In this document: in pieces, positions 36,402 to 44,237 of the stretch
Position numbering within the stretch: the first letter of the stretch is position 1
How the letters are laid out: each line of letters begins with the position of its first letter
Origin: Deltaproteobacteria bacterium
Lineage (GTDB): Bacteria; Desulfobacterota; G020345765
Assembly (NCBI GenBank): GCA_020345765.1
Contig: CP070770.1
Span: forward strand, 2,353,820 to 2,405,546
DNA: 51,727 nucleotides
Reading direction: 5' to 3'
Program-made: the position numbers and the translations under genes
The notes under the pieces: model-generated
The model's input: only the letters and a program-made list of their open reading frames with translations
Told to the model about the DNA's origin: nothing
Database searches by the model: none

Positions 36402-37265
36402 TTACCGCATCAAAGCTGAAACCGGAACAAAATCAATTCCTTGAGCGCTGAGTTCGGGAAGTTTCTCACTTAAAACCTGGATGGTTATCGAGCTGGGATG
36501 GCAGGTGCCGATAGCCTGTCCCTTCTCCCGGGCCTCTCGGATAAGTTCATCCAGCTGAGAAGAGATGTATCCGGGCTCCTCTTCATTATCCAAGAAAACA
36601 TCCCGCTCCGCTGCCCTTACCCCAAGCTCCCGGGCTACTCTTAACCCGACGGTCTCCACGGTCGTTCGGTTATCCAGGAAGAAGAGCCCCCTTTCTTTGA
36701 GTTCCATGAGAACCAGTCTCATCCCCTCCTCATCGGCAGTAAATGCAGAGCCCATATGGTTATTGATTCCAGAAATATGGGGGATACTGTCCAGGTTCTC
36801 CCGGAGCCCGCTTAAAAGCTCCTCCCGAGGCATTGCGAGGAGGAGCATCCCTTTCCCTAAGTTGATATTTTCATAGTCCTCCGGTTCCAGAGGAAGGTGA
36901 AGAATTATCTCTCTGCCCAGGGAATGGAGCCTCTCGGCAATAGAGTGGGAGAAGGGACGCTGGGGAAGGACGGCAAAAGTAAGAGGAATATTTATATCTA
37001 TTAGCGATTGAACATCCTGCTCACTCTCGCCCAGGTCATCCATTACGATTGCTACCTGGGGATCCGGGGTATTAGTCGGTTTTGTCTGCCCACCCTGGTC
37101 TGCCCTACTTTTTACCGGCTCCGCATCCGGAGAGTATGTAGCCAGAGGCTCAGGAGGATGGGGAGTCCATCTCTGGATGAACCGGGACAACACAAGCACG
37201 CTCCCCCCGATAAAAATGCTTAAAATAACAAGGGCAACCCGTAATCTAAGGTTATTTTTTACCAT
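36402..37265 (-). CDS. divergent polysaccharide deacetylase (YibQ/DUF610 family)
   Basis: 287 residues. A signal anchor (about 10-28), a Pro/Thr-rich spacer, then a NodB-like fold: VAIVMDDLGESEQDVQSLI (family Asp-Asp), PQRPFSHSIAERLHSLGREI, LHLPLEPEDYEN, and NNHMGSAFTADEEGM with the second His. The C-terminal HPSSITI block is also present. Members are predicted to act on peptidoglycan or other surface glycans, often near envelope-division genes. It is alone on the minus strand here. Confidence 0.85.
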   Translation of the reverse strand: MVKNNLRLRVALVILSIFIGGSVLVLSRFIQRWTPHPPEPLATYSPDAEPVKSRADQGGQTKPTNTPDPQVAIVMDDLGESEQDVQSLIDINIPLTFAVLPQRPFSHSIAERLHSLGREIILHLPLEPEDYENINLGKGMLLLAMPREELLSGLRENLDSIPHISGINNHMGSAFTADEEGMRLVLMELKERGLFFLDNRTTVETVGLRVARELGVRAAERDVFLDNEEEPGYISSQLDELIREAREKGQAIGTCHPSSITIQVLSEKLPELSAQGIDFVPVSALMR

Positions 37266-37357
37266 GGCTGAATCAACTACCGGGCCGGAGCAGGTTTTGC
37301 CTGCTTAAAAAATGGGCAATCTCTTCAAAGGCATGAGATCTCCAGCCCGCTCCTCAT

Positions 37358-37389
37358 TTATCAACATAGTTATCCACAGCTTTTCCACA
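37358..37389 (+). promoter_or_regulatory. cluster of three DnaA-box-like nonamers
   Basis: Three nonamers in the same orientation: TTATCAACA (37358-37366), TTATCCACA (37370-37378, exact consensus) and TTTTCCACA (37381-37389). The starts are 12 and 11 bases apart, about one helical turn. They lie in the 143-base gap between two minus-strand genes. AT-rich sequence follows. This could be part of a replication origin, a DnaA-regulated promoter or a titration site. dnaA and dnaN are not in the window. Confidence 0.55.
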
Positions 37390-37408
37390 AAAACTGTTAA
37401 TAGCTTCA

Positions 37409-38089
37409 TTACCTCTTCTTCTGATAACCCAAGGGCATTATCAGTAGGGGGTCATGACTGGCAGGTATTCCCATCAGCTTAATGATCTTGCTGTTCTCAA
37501 AGGCCCCCACAATCCCGGCAGCCAAATCCAAGGCGACGGCCTGTATAAATATATTCTCACCCACATGACCAGCCTCCATATGGGCGTATCTTACCCCCCG
37601 CGGTCCATACTTGCCGGTAACTCTCTCATATTCCGCTGTAATGACTATTACTACCGGTGCTTCAGCAATCCACATCTGCCCTAAGGCGGCTTGTGCCAGT
37701 TCTACCTTTAAGCCCTTATCCGTTAATCTCTCTATCGAGTTCTGAGAGGGAAAGTAATGGTAGATCCCGGATTTAAGCCCTTCAACCCCTTTTTCACCCA
37801 ATATAATATAAAGGTCGAGGGGATAGAGGGCACCCGCGGAAGGGGCTGCCCTCTTTAGACCCCCTTCCCCGGTTATCCCCTGGGCTGCCCACAATATCTG
37901 GGAGAGATCCACTAATTTAATGGCTCGGGAAGCAAAGCTCCTGATGGTTCGTCGGTTCTTGATTGCCTCCTCCACGGAGACTTTTCCTTTACCTGTAGGG
38001 ACTGGCAGCTGGATAACATCCTTAGAGCTACACTGGTTAGCACCCAAGACTATCAGGGTAAAGATCACAAAAGAGAAAAATTTGGACAT
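37409..38089 (-). CDS. SagB-type nitroreductase-family protein, exported
   Basis: 226 residues. A hydrophobic signal (about 1-19) with a Cys at residue 20 suggests export; ANQC is not a strict lipobox. The nitroreductase fold has the FMN-binding RRTIRSF near residue 46, LWAAQGITGEGG, the PSAGALYPLDLYII block diagnostic for SagB-like enzymes and the C-terminal LIMPLGY. SagB proteins oxidise azolines in peptide natural products; isolated exported relatives are common in anaerobes and have no known substrate. CAGGAGG lies 7 bases before the ATG. No YcaO or precursor-peptide gene is nearby. Confidence 0.82.
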   Translation of the reverse strand: MSKFFSFVIFTLIVLGANQCSSKDVIQLPVPTGKGKVSVEEAIKNRRTIRSFASRAIKLVDLSQILWAAQGITGEGGLKRAAPSAGALYPLDLYIILGEKGVEGLKSGIYHYFPSQNSIERLTDKGLKVELAQAALGQMWIAEAPVVIVITAEYERVTGKYGPRGVRYAHMEAGHVGENIFIQAVALDLAAGIVGAFENSKIIKLMGIPASHDPLLIMPLGYQKKR

Positions 38090-38125
38090 ATCTTGCCTCC
38101 TGAAAAAAAACTACTATCTCTACCT

Positions 38126-38154
38126 AAAATATAGATAAACCGTCCAACTGTCAA
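38126..38154 (-). promoter_or_regulatory. sigma-70-type promoter for the SagB-like gene
   Basis: On the minus strand: TTGACA (38154-38149), 17-base spacer, TATTTT (38131-38126). Transcription would start near 38119, about 30 bases before the ATG. Confidence 0.6.
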
Positions 38155-38161
38155 GCCGGAT

Positions 38162-38190
38162 TTGACCAATCCTTCATAATGTTTTATCTT
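38162..38190 (+). promoter_or_regulatory. sigma-70-type promoter for rsmE
   Basis: TTGACC (38162-38167), 17-base spacer, TATCTT (38185-38190), with transcription starting about 20 bases before the rsmE ATG. It is back to back with the SagB-like promoter, with only 7 bases between the two -35 boxes. Confidence 0.5.
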
Positions 38191-38216
38191 TAATAATAAT
38201 CAAATGAGGATTAGAC

Positions 38217-38960
38217 ATGACCCAAAAGCACCGCTTTTTTGTTAGTCCCGAGCAGATTGCCGGAGGACAGGCGGTTCTAAAAGGCGGGGAACTGAAACAT
38301 CTGAGGGCTCGACGCTTAAGGGTAGGAGAGGAGATTGAACTGTTCGATGGGCAGTGCAAGAAGTATTCTGCCAGGATAATCCAGGAAAGCTCTAATCAGA
38401 CAGTGGTAAAAATAACCGGAATCCATCAGGACACTTCCCCCTCAATGAATATAATCCTCGGACAGGCACTACCAAAGGCCAGGAAGATGGATTTTATCGT
38501 GCAGAAGGCCACTGAACTAGGGGTTTCCACCATTATCCCTTTTTGCTGTAACCGAGCCGTACCGAGATACGATGAGAAAAAGGTTGATGCCCGGGTCAAG
38601 CGTTGGCGGAAGATCGCCCGGGAGGCAGCCAAGCAGTGTGGAAGAATTACGGTGCCCAATATTAAGGAAATAATTTCTTTCCGGGAATTATTAAGGTTAT
38701 CCCCGGATTTTGGACTAAAGTTCATTCCCTGGGAGGAGGAAAGAAGAAGGGATTTGAAGGGCTTACTTAGAAGGAACCGTCCGAGTAAGGACATTTTTAT
38801 GGTGGTTGGTCCGGAAGGGGGATTTGCCGCCGAGGAGATCTCCCAGGCGAAAGACTCGGGATTTGTCCCGGTAAGCCTGGGAAAAAGAGTTTTACGAACC
38901 GAGACCGTAGCCCTTGTCTTGCTCAGCATAATTCAATTTGAGCGGGGGGATCTGGGGTAA
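38217..38960 (+). CDS. rsmE: RsmE, 16S rRNA m3U1498 methyltransferase
   Basis: 247 residues. The N-terminal PUA-like part (LKGGELKHLRARRLRVGEEIE) precedes a SPOUT/trefoil-knot domain with QALPKARKMDFIVQKATELGV, VVGPEGGFAAEEI and LGKRVLRTETVAL. It methylates U1498 in the decoding region of the 30S subunit. Normal length; a GAGGA ribosome binding site precedes the ATG. Confidence 0.95.
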   Translation: MTQKHRFFVSPEQIAGGQAVLKGGELKHLRARRLRVGEEIELFDGQCKKYSARIIQESSNQTVVKITGIHQDTSPSMNIILGQALPKARKMDFIVQKATELGVSTIIPFCCNRAVPRYDEKKVDARVKRWRKIAREAAKQCGRITVPNIKEIISFRELLRLSPDFGLKFIPWEEERRRDLKGLLRRNRPSKDIFMVVGPEGGFAAEEISQAKDSGFVPVSLGKRVLRTETVALVLLSIIQFERGDLG

Positions 38961-38970
38961 ATAAATAACT

Positions 38971-39050
38971 AAGGGAATAGCAGGGATTATCAAGGAATAT
39001 CATGGAATTGCAGGGACTTAAGCCTTGGATCCTTTGAATCCTCGAATCCT
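38971..39050. repeat. degenerate AGGGAATAGCAGGG-type repeat after rsmE
   Basis: Spaced units AAGGGAATAGCAGGGATT, ATCAAGGAATATCATGGAA and TTGCAGGGAC are followed by CCTTTGAATCCTCGAATCC. The first part resembles the tract after tolA (6061-6113), and the second part resembles the reverse complement of sequence before tolB (GGATTCAAGGATTCGAG, 6381-6397). Confidence 0.45.
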
Positions 39051-39115
39051 ATATATCGATATTTGGGCTTAATTTTTTACTCACAACAATTCATAATAAA
39101 ACAAAGAGAATTTTT

Positions 39116-40015
39116 ATGAGGTGTCCGAACTGTGGCTATGTAAGCTTTGATCAAGCTACCGAATGCCCAAAATGTAAGAAAGGCTTTGCCGTCTCGGAGT
39201 CAAACAAAGAGTTAGAACCAGGAGAAGGAAAAAAGGGCCTTCTTTTTGATGACCAGAGTGAATCTGCAACCTCCCCGCCTCCGGAGCCGGCAGATACTGA
39301 TCAATGGAAGCCTTCCTTTGAGCCTGAGGTCGAGGAAAAGAAACAGGAACCGGTTAAAGAGGTAGAACTGCCAGGGGGTAAAAAAGAAGACCTTCTTTTT
39401 GATGACCAGAGTGAATTTACTACCTCCCCGCCTCCGGAGCCGGTAGATACAGATGAATGGAAGCTTTCCTTTGAACCTGAGATTAAAGAAAGTAAGCCAG
39501 AGCCGGTTAAAGAAATTGATTTTAAGACAGAAGAGCTCCTCAAGCCCTGGAGACCGACAATCACTCAGGTCAAAGCGGTAAGACCGGGAGCCGGGGTCTT
39601 GATTCGTTCCCTGGCCCTGCTTTTCGACCTCCTCTGTTTGAACCTTGCTTCTATTCTTCTGATCTCACTGGGGATTCTTATAGTCGGAAGGGATGGAGAC
39701 CTTTTATTATCAACCCCCCTAGATCTGATTCCGATCATGCTCATTCCAACTTATCTTTTCCTGCTGCTCGTTAACCTGGTATATTTCACTATATTCCATG
39801 CCACTACCGGTCAGACCCTGGGCAAGCTTATCTTTAGGCTCAAGGTGGTTAACCGCAACGGGGAAGGATTGGGATACAGTCAGTCCCTCCTGCGCTTCTC
39901 GGGATACCTTCTTTCCGCATTGCCCTTAGGATTGGGATTTATCTGGGCGCTCCTCGACCCCGATAAGTTAACCTGGCATGATCGATTAGCAGATACCAGC
40001 GTTATCCTTTATTGA
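39116..40015 (+). CDS. RDD-family membrane protein with zinc ribbon and internal repeat
   Basis: 299 residues. Residues 3-23 form a zinc ribbon: CPNC, then CPKC. Residues 40-140 are acidic and low in complexity and contain two copies of a 51-residue unit (LLFDDQSE, SPPPEP.DTD.WK.SFEPE). Residues 150-299 are an RDD domain with two membrane helices and the loop TTGQTLGKLIFRLKVVNRNG, ending in LTWHDRLADTSVI, which carries the family Arg and Asp. RDD proteins are thought to be membrane transporters or anchors, with function mostly unknown. It is flanked by intergenic repeats on the left. Confidence 0.82.
   Translation: MRCPNCGYVSFDQATECPKCKKGFAVSESNKELEPGEGKKGLLFDDQSESATSPPPEPADTDQWKPSFEPEVEEKKQEPVKEVELPGGKKEDLLFDDQSEFTTSPPPEPVDTDEWKLSFEPEIKESKPEPVKEIDFKTEELLKPWRPTITQVKAVRPGAGVLIRSLALLFDLLCLNLASILLISLGILIVGRDGDLLLSTPLDLIPIMLIPTYLFLLLVNLVYFTIFHATTGQTLGKLIFRLKVVNRNGEGLGYSQSLLRFSGYLLSALPLGLGFIWALLDPDKLTWHDRLADTSVILY
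39238..39486 (+). repeat. in-frame tandem repeat, period 153 bases, in the RDD gene
   Basis: The segment starting CCTTCTTTTTGATGACCAGA at 39238 recurs at 39391 with few changes over about 95 bases. The period of 153 bases is 51 codons, so the reading frame is preserved. The two copies differ at scattered bases, which indicates an old but conserved duplication. Confidence 0.85.
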
Positions 40016-41550
40016 AAGTACCGGTCGGCATTGGCATTGATATAATTGGCGGCGTGGGTGGCAAAGGCCATAATTGACAGTTGCGGGTTCACCCCTAAGG
40101 AGGAGGGAAAGATGCTACCATCGCAGATAAAGAGATTAGTCACATCGTGGGACTCACAGTGCGAATTGACCACCGATTTCTTGCGATTCTTTCCCATCCG
40201 GCAGGTGCCCATTGGATGGAATCCCATCATCGTAAAGTCAGTTGCCTTAGGTCTTCTTTCTCTTATTCTATCTACCTCCTGTTTTGAGCTGATCTCGGGA
40301 AGACCGGGAAGGTAGGGGAAGACCTTCTTGGCCCCGGCAGCAAAAAAGATCTCCGAGGTAATAGCAACTCCCTTGGCCATCTTCCGGGTATCGCTTCGAT
40401 TCATCCGATAGGTTATCAGTGGCCTCCCTCTCTGGTCGATCCTCACCCGCCCCCGGGAGGTGTCGGATACCATTACCCCGAAGGCGGCGATATGTCGGTA
40501 GTCTTTCATTAGCTCCTTGTGCTGTTTTCCAAAAGAAGGCAAACTGGCAGAACCATAATTGGGAGGTACAAAGATACCTTCCAGCATTATTCCTTCTTCG
40601 AAGTATTCGTCTACATAATAGCTCTGGGGAACCCCTTTCCAGCCCTCGATCTCCTCGTCAAATAGGGCCGTTACCCGGGTGGCCGGGTGAATGTGGAGAT
40701 TTTTCCCCACCTGTCCGCTTGAGTTAGCTAATTTATTGCGAAGCAGCAGGGCCGGGGAATAAAAGGCATTAGCTGTTAGAATAACCACCTTAGCCTCCAC
40801 CTTCATTTTATGGGTCTTCTTATTTGTCTTCTGGTCTAAAAATAATCCCTCCACCCCCTTGACTCTCTTCTGTTCTGTCAATATTCTCTCGGCCCGGCAG
40901 TTAGCATAGATCTTAGCGCCGCATTGGGAGGAAAGTGGGATATAATTCAAGTGCATAGCCTGTTTGGCATCGGTCGGACAGCCGAAAACACAAACCCCGC
41001 AACCCCGGCAATCTTTTGCATTGCGGGCGATCGGGGCTCCCTTAAATCCCAAAGCCTCCGTTCCTCTTTTGAATACCAGAGCATTCTTGCCTATGATATC
41101 AAGGCCTACGGGAGTCACATTGATTGTCTTTTCCACCCTTTCGAAAGAAGGCCGCATGGCCTCGCTGGTAAGATCCTCCAGACCGTAATTTTCTTGCCAG
41201 CTCTTCAGAATATAATCCGGCACCCGAAAGCAGGTTCCGGAGTTGATCGTGGTAGTCCCCCCGATACACTTTCCGGTAGGAATAGGGATACTGGGCATAC
41301 CTATTGCTACGGTGAAGCCAAAGTCCCGATACATCATAGCATACATGTCCAGCGCCTTCTGGTTGAAGTCCTTCCGGGTAAAATAGCCGCCTTCCTCCAG
41401 CACTACTACCGAATGCCCCCCTTCGCTGAGCTCTTTGGCCATAACTGCTCCCCCGGCTCCGGAGCCGATCACGCATACATCCACTTTCTCATTTACATCT
41501 GAGCTTAAATCTTTGGATCGGATTATCATCTGATTATTCTCCATCTTCAA
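40009..41550 (-). CDS. GMC-family oxidoreductase with ferredoxin-like cysteine motif
   Basis: 513 residues. FAD-binding motif VIGSGAGGAVMAKELSEGG (about 29-47), IGGTTTINSGTCFR in the GMC box, and the C-terminal GTCRMGKNRKKSVVNSHCESH with CDGSIFPSSLGVNPQLSIM. A C-x2-C-x2-C-x3-C-P motif (CRGCGVCVFGCP) near residue 185 is a subset trait shared with cholesterol-oxidase-like GMC enzymes. It oxidises an alcohol or sugar. It overlaps by four bases the upstream small-subunit gene, a pairing typical of membrane-bound dehydrogenases such as gluconate 2-dehydrogenase. Confidence 0.88.
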   Translation of the reverse strand: MKMENNQMIIRSKDLSSDVNEKVDVCVIGSGAGGAVMAKELSEGGHSVVVLEEGGYFTRKDFNQKALDMYAMMYRDFGFTVAIGMPSIPIPTGKCIGGTTTINSGTCFRVPDYILKSWQENYGLEDLTSEAMRPSFERVEKTINVTPVGLDIIGKNALVFKRGTEALGFKGAPIARNAKDCRGCGVCVFGCPTDAKQAMHLNYIPLSSQCGAKIYANCRAERILTEQKRVKGVEGLFLDQKTNKKTHKMKVEAKVVILTANAFYSPALLLRNKLANSSGQVGKNLHIHPATRVTALFDEEIEGWKGVPQSYYVDEYFEEGIMLEGIFVPPNYGSASLPSFGKQHKELMKDYRHIAAFGVMVSDTSRGRVRIDQRGRPLITYRMNRSDTRKMAKGVAITSEIFFAAGAKKVFPYLPGLPEISSKQEVDRIRERRPKATDFTMMGFHPMGTCRMGKNRKKSVVNSHCESHDVTNLFICDGSIFPSSLGVNPQLSIMAFATHAANYINANADRYFQ

Positions 41551-41981
41551 AAACTTGCATTTAAGTCCTTACAAGCCGGCTCGTAGCCAACATCCTTTTC
41601 TACCCTTTCATCAGAATAAAAAATCGACATACACATTAGCTTCAGGAAGGTAATAGGGAAGCGGCGAAGATAGAATCGGCTACTCTCCCAACCTTCAAGA
41701 TATTTATCCTGGTTCTCCGGAGAAAGCCGGGTAAATGGCTTGAATCTCCGGGTAAAGATAAATGTTGAATACTCAATGAGCAGGAGAAGCATCCTTAAAC
41801 CCGTCTGCATGGTCCGGTCAAGATTGCTCACCATCCGGTCAATCGCCTCGGCTACGCCTACATCCAGGGCCCCGAGGGCGAAGGCACCTCCCCGGGGGAT
41901 AAACCGGTCAGTTAAGGCACTTAATATCTTATATTCCCTGGTATTCAATACCGCTAATTCCTTCTCTCCTCCGAAATCCAT
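41547..41981 (-). CDS. gluconate 2-dehydrogenase subunit 3-like protein
   Basis: 144 residues from ATG 41981, which has AAGGAG about 9 bases upstream; the frame is open to 42032. The opening LNTREYKILSALTDRFIPRGG is typical of the subunit 3 family, the small chain that helps export or stabilise the flavoprotein subunit. It lacks an obvious twin-arginine signal, unlike many relatives. It is encoded directly upstream of the GMC oxidoreductase. Confidence 0.75.
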   Translation of the reverse strand: MDFGGEKELAVLNTREYKILSALTDRFIPRGGAFALGALDVGVAEAIDRMVSNLDRTMQTGLRMLLLLIEYSTFIFTRRFKPFTRLSPENQDKYLEGWESSRFYLRRFPITFLKLMCMSIFYSDERVEKDVGYEPACKDLNASF

Positions 41982-42068
41982 CTTTATCTCTCCTTCGCAA
42001 GACAGTCTGTCTGATTTGAAATTTATATACAATCATAAACTAAAGTCGTTTTAAAGTAAAGAAGATTT

Positions 42069-42093
42069 AAGCCTCTTGATTTTATTGAGGCTT
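42069..42093. promoter_or_regulatory. perfect 7-bp inverted repeat between divergent genes
   Basis: AAGCCTC (42069-42075), 11-base centre, GAGGCTT (42087-42093). The right arm overlaps by two bases the TTGACA of the promoter at 42092, and the element lies between the divergent small-subunit and metallopeptidase genes. It may be an operator or a small terminator-like hairpin; no U-tract follows on either strand. Confidence 0.4.
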
Positions 42094-42120
42094 GACAAGC
42101 TCATTTATTTTACCTATTTT
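42092..42120 (+). promoter_or_regulatory. sigma-70-type promoter for the peptidase MA-like gene
   Basis: TTGACA (42092-42097), 17-base spacer, TATTTT (42115-42120). The TTG of the -35 box is also the first possible start codon of the longest reading frame, so that frame start is unlikely to be the real one. Confidence 0.5.
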
Positions 42121-42133
42121 TATTAGTAATCAA

Positions 42134-43042
42134 TTGAATAAAAATGCGCTAAAAATCTTTCTTATCTTCTTACTCTTTTTTACTCGGACCGTCTCTTCAC
42201 CGGCCGAGGTCCGGGAAACCCCGCACTTTGTCCTCCGGTATCATCCGACCGAGCAGACAGTAGCGGATATTCTTTTTCCGAAGATGGAAGAGCTTCGCTC
42301 CCCGATTATCCGGGATCTCGGGGTTAACTTCGCCGATAAGACCACTATCTTCCTGGCCTCTTCCGACCAGGAATTTCAGGAGCTCCAGCCTCATGGTGCC
42401 CGGCTTCCCTCCTGGTCTGTGGGGGTTGCCTATCCCCGATTGAACCTCATTATCCTCAAATCTCCCTTGATGTTAAGGGGCCAACAGTTGAATTTACTTG
42501 AGGTATTTCAACATGAGTTCTCCCATATTGCCCTGGGAAGGGTGATCGGCGATGAGCAGAGCCCCCTCTGGCTCTGGGAAGGCTTTGCTCTTTACCACGC
42601 CCGGCAGTGGACCCTCTCCCACACCGCTACTATTACCCGAGGAGTGCTGGGTCGTTCTCTATTTTCCCTGAACCAACTGGAGAGAGCTTTCCCCCGAGGA
42701 GAGAGGGAAGCGGCGCTGGCCTATGCCCAGAGTTTCAGCTTCGTCTCTTATCTGCTGAATAAGTATGGTCGGGAGGTCTTTCAACATTTCACGCAAAACC
42801 TGGCTCAGGGAATAGAAGTGGAAAGGGCCCTGGAAGAGGCAACCGGTGCTAGTCTGAAGAGCCTGGAGGCAGACTGGATCAGGTACCTCAAACTCCGCCA
42901 TACCTGGTTTCCCATCCTAACCAGCAGCTTCTCCCTGTGGTTCCTGATTACCCTTATCTTTCTGGCTGGATACATCAGGAAAAGAATAAGGGCTAAGGCA
43001 AAACTGGCCGAATGGGAGGAAGAGGAAGGTCTCTGGCATTAA
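42134..43042 (+). CDS. exported peptidase MA-like metalloprotease
   Basis: About 302 residues from TTG 42134, chosen because it lies downstream of the promoter and starts a clean signal peptide (NALKIFLIFLLFFTRTVSSPA). No ribosome binding site is visible; the longest frame begins at 42092. The zinc site HEFSH is in LLEVFQHEFSHIALG, and the third ligand is likely the Glu in LWLWEGFALYHA, the gluzincin arrangement of the peptidase MA-like family. A C-terminal membrane helix (LWFLITLIFLAGYI) is followed by a basic tail, so the protease domain faces the periplasm. The target is unknown. Confidence 0.78.
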   Translation: MNKNALKIFLIFLLFFTRTVSSPAEVRETPHFVLRYHPTEQTVADILFPKMEELRSPIIRDLGVNFADKTTIFLASSDQEFQELQPHGARLPSWSVGVAYPRLNLIILKSPLMLRGQQLNLLEVFQHEFSHIALGRVIGDEQSPLWLWEGFALYHARQWTLSHTATITRGVLGRSLFSLNQLERAFPRGEREAALAYAQSFSFVSYLLNKYGREVFQHFTQNLAQGIEVERALEEATGASLKSLEADWIRYLKLRHTWFPILTSSFSLWFLITLIFLAGYIRKRIRAKAKLAEWEEEEGLWH

Positions 43043-43050
43043 TTAAGTTA

Positions 43051-44112
43051 TTATGTGAACTTCCGCAGGTATCCCATGAGCAGCCCGAAGCAACCGGTAA
43101 GCATCATATTGCCATGGGTTGCGGCATAGTGGTAATGAGCTGGATCTAACAGTTGACGGTTAGGCCCGGTTACGGATATCAATTCAATTTCTTTCTCTCC
43201 GAAATTTTTTTTCTCTTCGCTTACCCAGGCTCCATGTCCGCCGTCCTGGTAAATCTCTTCGTTGCTCAGGGTTCCGGTCGCAAGCTTTTTGAGAAGACCC
43301 TTAAGCTTTTTGGGATTGAGCTTTGAGGTATGATGCTCGAATAGCGCCAGAATATCGTTCCCCTTAAGGTAGGCCCCGAGGGTATGACCATTTCCGATAT
43401 TTACCACCAGTCTTCTCTTCTTTCGGTTTACCTCCGGATCCTCAAGGGAGCCCAAGATTGCGGCAAAGCCGCTGTCCATTAAAAGCAAGTTTTCCTGGGT
43501 TTTTAAAGAATTCCTGACCGCAAGCATCCGGGTTAAATACCCGGGTATCTCTTCCTTTTTAAAGCAGAGGCTGAAAACCCCGGGATCAGCATTTAGAAGT
43601 TTTCGTATATTTTCAAAGCGAAACCTTCGGTTACTCATCCCCTCCGGGGCCTCCCCGTGATCCTGGACCGTAACCGCAACGCCCCCGAGAGCGACTTCCA
43701 CACTAAAGCCGCGGAGGCTATTGAGGATCAGATTCAGATCAATATCCCTCGCTCTGATTACCTTTATCCCGCTTCTGATGAGCAAGCTACTCTCCTTGGG
43801 CCCAACTACCATAACCCCCATCTTCTTTACCCTTTCCAGGTTGTTATGGAAGGTCTTGGCTGCTTCCGAAGTGGCAAAGACCCTGCCTTTGCTCTTAGTA
43901 AAATCCCTCAGGCCATGAAAATGAAATCCCCCCATAATCGTTCCGATGATAAGGACATCTTCGCCCCGGCTCAGGGAGTTTCTTAGTTGCTTTGCTACCA
44001 GGGCTGTCCAGGAAGGAAGGATCAACTGGACGCAGTTCTCGATATTTTTTTCGCTATCAAAAAGAAGAATGTCCTGGGTCCCTGCCCCTACATCAATACA
44101 GAGTATTTGCAT
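43051..44112 (-). CDS. DUF1786 family protein
   Basis: 353 residues from ATG 44112; an in-frame ATG at 44154 would add 14 residues that do not match the family. It begins MQILCIDVGAGTQDILLFDS, an ASKHA-type phosphate loop, and later has LVVNIGNGHTLGAYLKGNDI, the second half of such a fold. Members are often annotated as pyruvate formate-lyase activating enzyme-like by old transfer, but there is no radical-SAM motif here. The function is unknown. It is alone on the minus strand. Confidence 0.8.
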   Translation of the reverse strand: MQILCIDVGAGTQDILLFDSEKNIENCVQLILPSWTALVAKQLRNSLSRGEDVLIIGTIMGGFHFHGLRDFTKSKGRVFATSEAAKTFHNNLERVKKMGVMVVGPKESSLLIRSGIKVIRARDIDLNLILNSLRGFSVEVALGGVAVTVQDHGEAPEGMSNRRFRFENIRKLLNADPGVFSLCFKKEEIPGYLTRMLAVRNSLKTQENLLLMDSGFAAILGSLEDPEVNRKKRRLVVNIGNGHTLGAYLKGNDILALFEHHTSKLNPKKLKGLLKKLATGTLSNEEIYQDGGHGAWVSEEKKNFGEKEIELISVTGPNRQLLDPAHYHYAATHGNMMLTGCFGLLMGYLRKFT

Positions 44113-44237
44113 ATAGAGTTTCCCTAAGCTTCTTATATGATATATTATCGCCATAAATAGTCAATCAGAATGACATAAATTTGCTGATAATTGGGGATGA
44201 TGGTAGAATATTAAAAATTTCGCGATAAGGAGGGAAA

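Noticed and set aside
40924..41502. Plus-strand open frame of 192 codons inside the GMC gene
   Set aside because: The opposite strand encodes a full-length GMC enzyme; this frame is low-complexity shadow coding.
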